Source: an uncultured Clostridium sp.
GTDB lineage: Bacteria; Bacillota; Clostridia; Lachnospirales; Anaerotignaceae
Direction: 5' to 3'
Assembly (NCBI GenBank): GCA_947246775.1
Contig: CAMXTM010000163.1
Location: 1-5,523, forward strand
DNA: 5,523 bases
The notes beneath the pieces were generated by a model. That model saw only the letters and a list, made by a program, of their open reading frames with translations, was not told the origin of the DNA and searched no databases. A program made the position numbers and the translations under genes. This document shows positions 5,416 to 5,523 of this stretch, in pieces (the first letter of the stretch is position 1; every line of letters starts with the position of its first letter).

Positions 5416-5523
5416 ATGGGAAAATATATTGCAGTATTATTTTTTGCCTTAACAGCTTGTGGCGGAGTGACAGAAAAAGAAATAGAATTAGAACAAGTTA
5501 TACCTACTGTTATGGTAAATGAT
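5416..5523 (+). CDS. Lipoprotein, N-terminal part (runs off the window)
   Basis: Only the first 36 codons are present; the frame is open to the right edge. The N-terminus is a short lipoprotein signal peptide: Lys3, a hydrophobic core (YIAVLFFALTA), and the lipobox L-T-A-C with Cys15 followed by Gly-Gly. The mature protein would be lipidated on Cys15 and anchored to the outer face of the membrane. The next residues (TEKEIELEQVIPT) are a charged linker with no recognisable domain, so the function is unknown. The start has AGGAG at 5401-5405, ten bases upstream. The gene is divergent from trpB2; an AT-rich gap of about 90 bases lies between the trpB2 promoter and this start, and TATAAA (5388-5393) is a possible -10 box with no good -35 partner. 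Confidence 0.8.
   Translation, partial: MGKYIAVLFFALTACGGVTEKEIELEQVIPTVMVND

Overview
The window is AT-rich and looks like a low-GC Firmicute, possibly one of the Negativicutes or a related anaerobic clostridial lineage. The signs are strong AGGAGG-type ribosome binding sites, sigma-A-like promoters, a tryptophan T-box leader, the rpsF-ssb-rpsR operon and an energy-coupling-factor (ECF) type transporter subunit. The finer placement rests on general protein appearance and is tentative. Most of the window is ordinary chromosome.

Layout, left to right. (1) Positions 57-545 on the plus strand hold a small secreted protein of unknown function. It ends at a perfect palindromic terminator (584-615) shared with the convergent gene. 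(2) On the minus strand, 1732 down to 614, there is a two-gene unit: an ECF transporter S component followed 3 bases later by a small P-loop kinase of the uridine kinase type. It has its own promoter, and a 32-base inverted repeat is centred exactly on the -35 box. (3) On the minus strand, 3052 down to 1846, lies the rpsF-ssb-rpsR operon (ribosomal protein S6, single-stranded DNA-binding protein, zinc-type ribosomal protein S18), with a promoter, a leader hairpin and a terminator. (4) Positions 3138-3539 on the plus strand, divergent from rpsF, encode a 133-residue protein that resembles orphan immunity proteins. It converges on the next gene across a bidirectional terminator. (5) On the minus strand, 5321 down to 3574, is a stand-alone TrpB2-type tryptophan synthase beta chain. 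It sits behind a complete T-box leader with a UGG (Trp) specifier, a UGGC T-box bulge and a terminator. (6) From 5416 to the right edge is the start of a lipoprotein gene, divergent from the trpB2 promoter.

How the parts work together. The T-box should let transcription reach trpB2 only when uncharged tRNA-Trp accumulates, which ties this trpA-less beta chain to tryptophan starvation. The S component and kinase suggest import of a small vitamin-like or nucleoside-like solute followed by phosphorylation to trap it; the substrate is not evident. I see no mobile element, CRISPR array, tRNA or rRNA. No clear new defence or multi-gene system is present. The best leads are the palindrome-controlled S-component/kinase pair, the Trp T-box on trpB2 and the isolated immunity-like gene.
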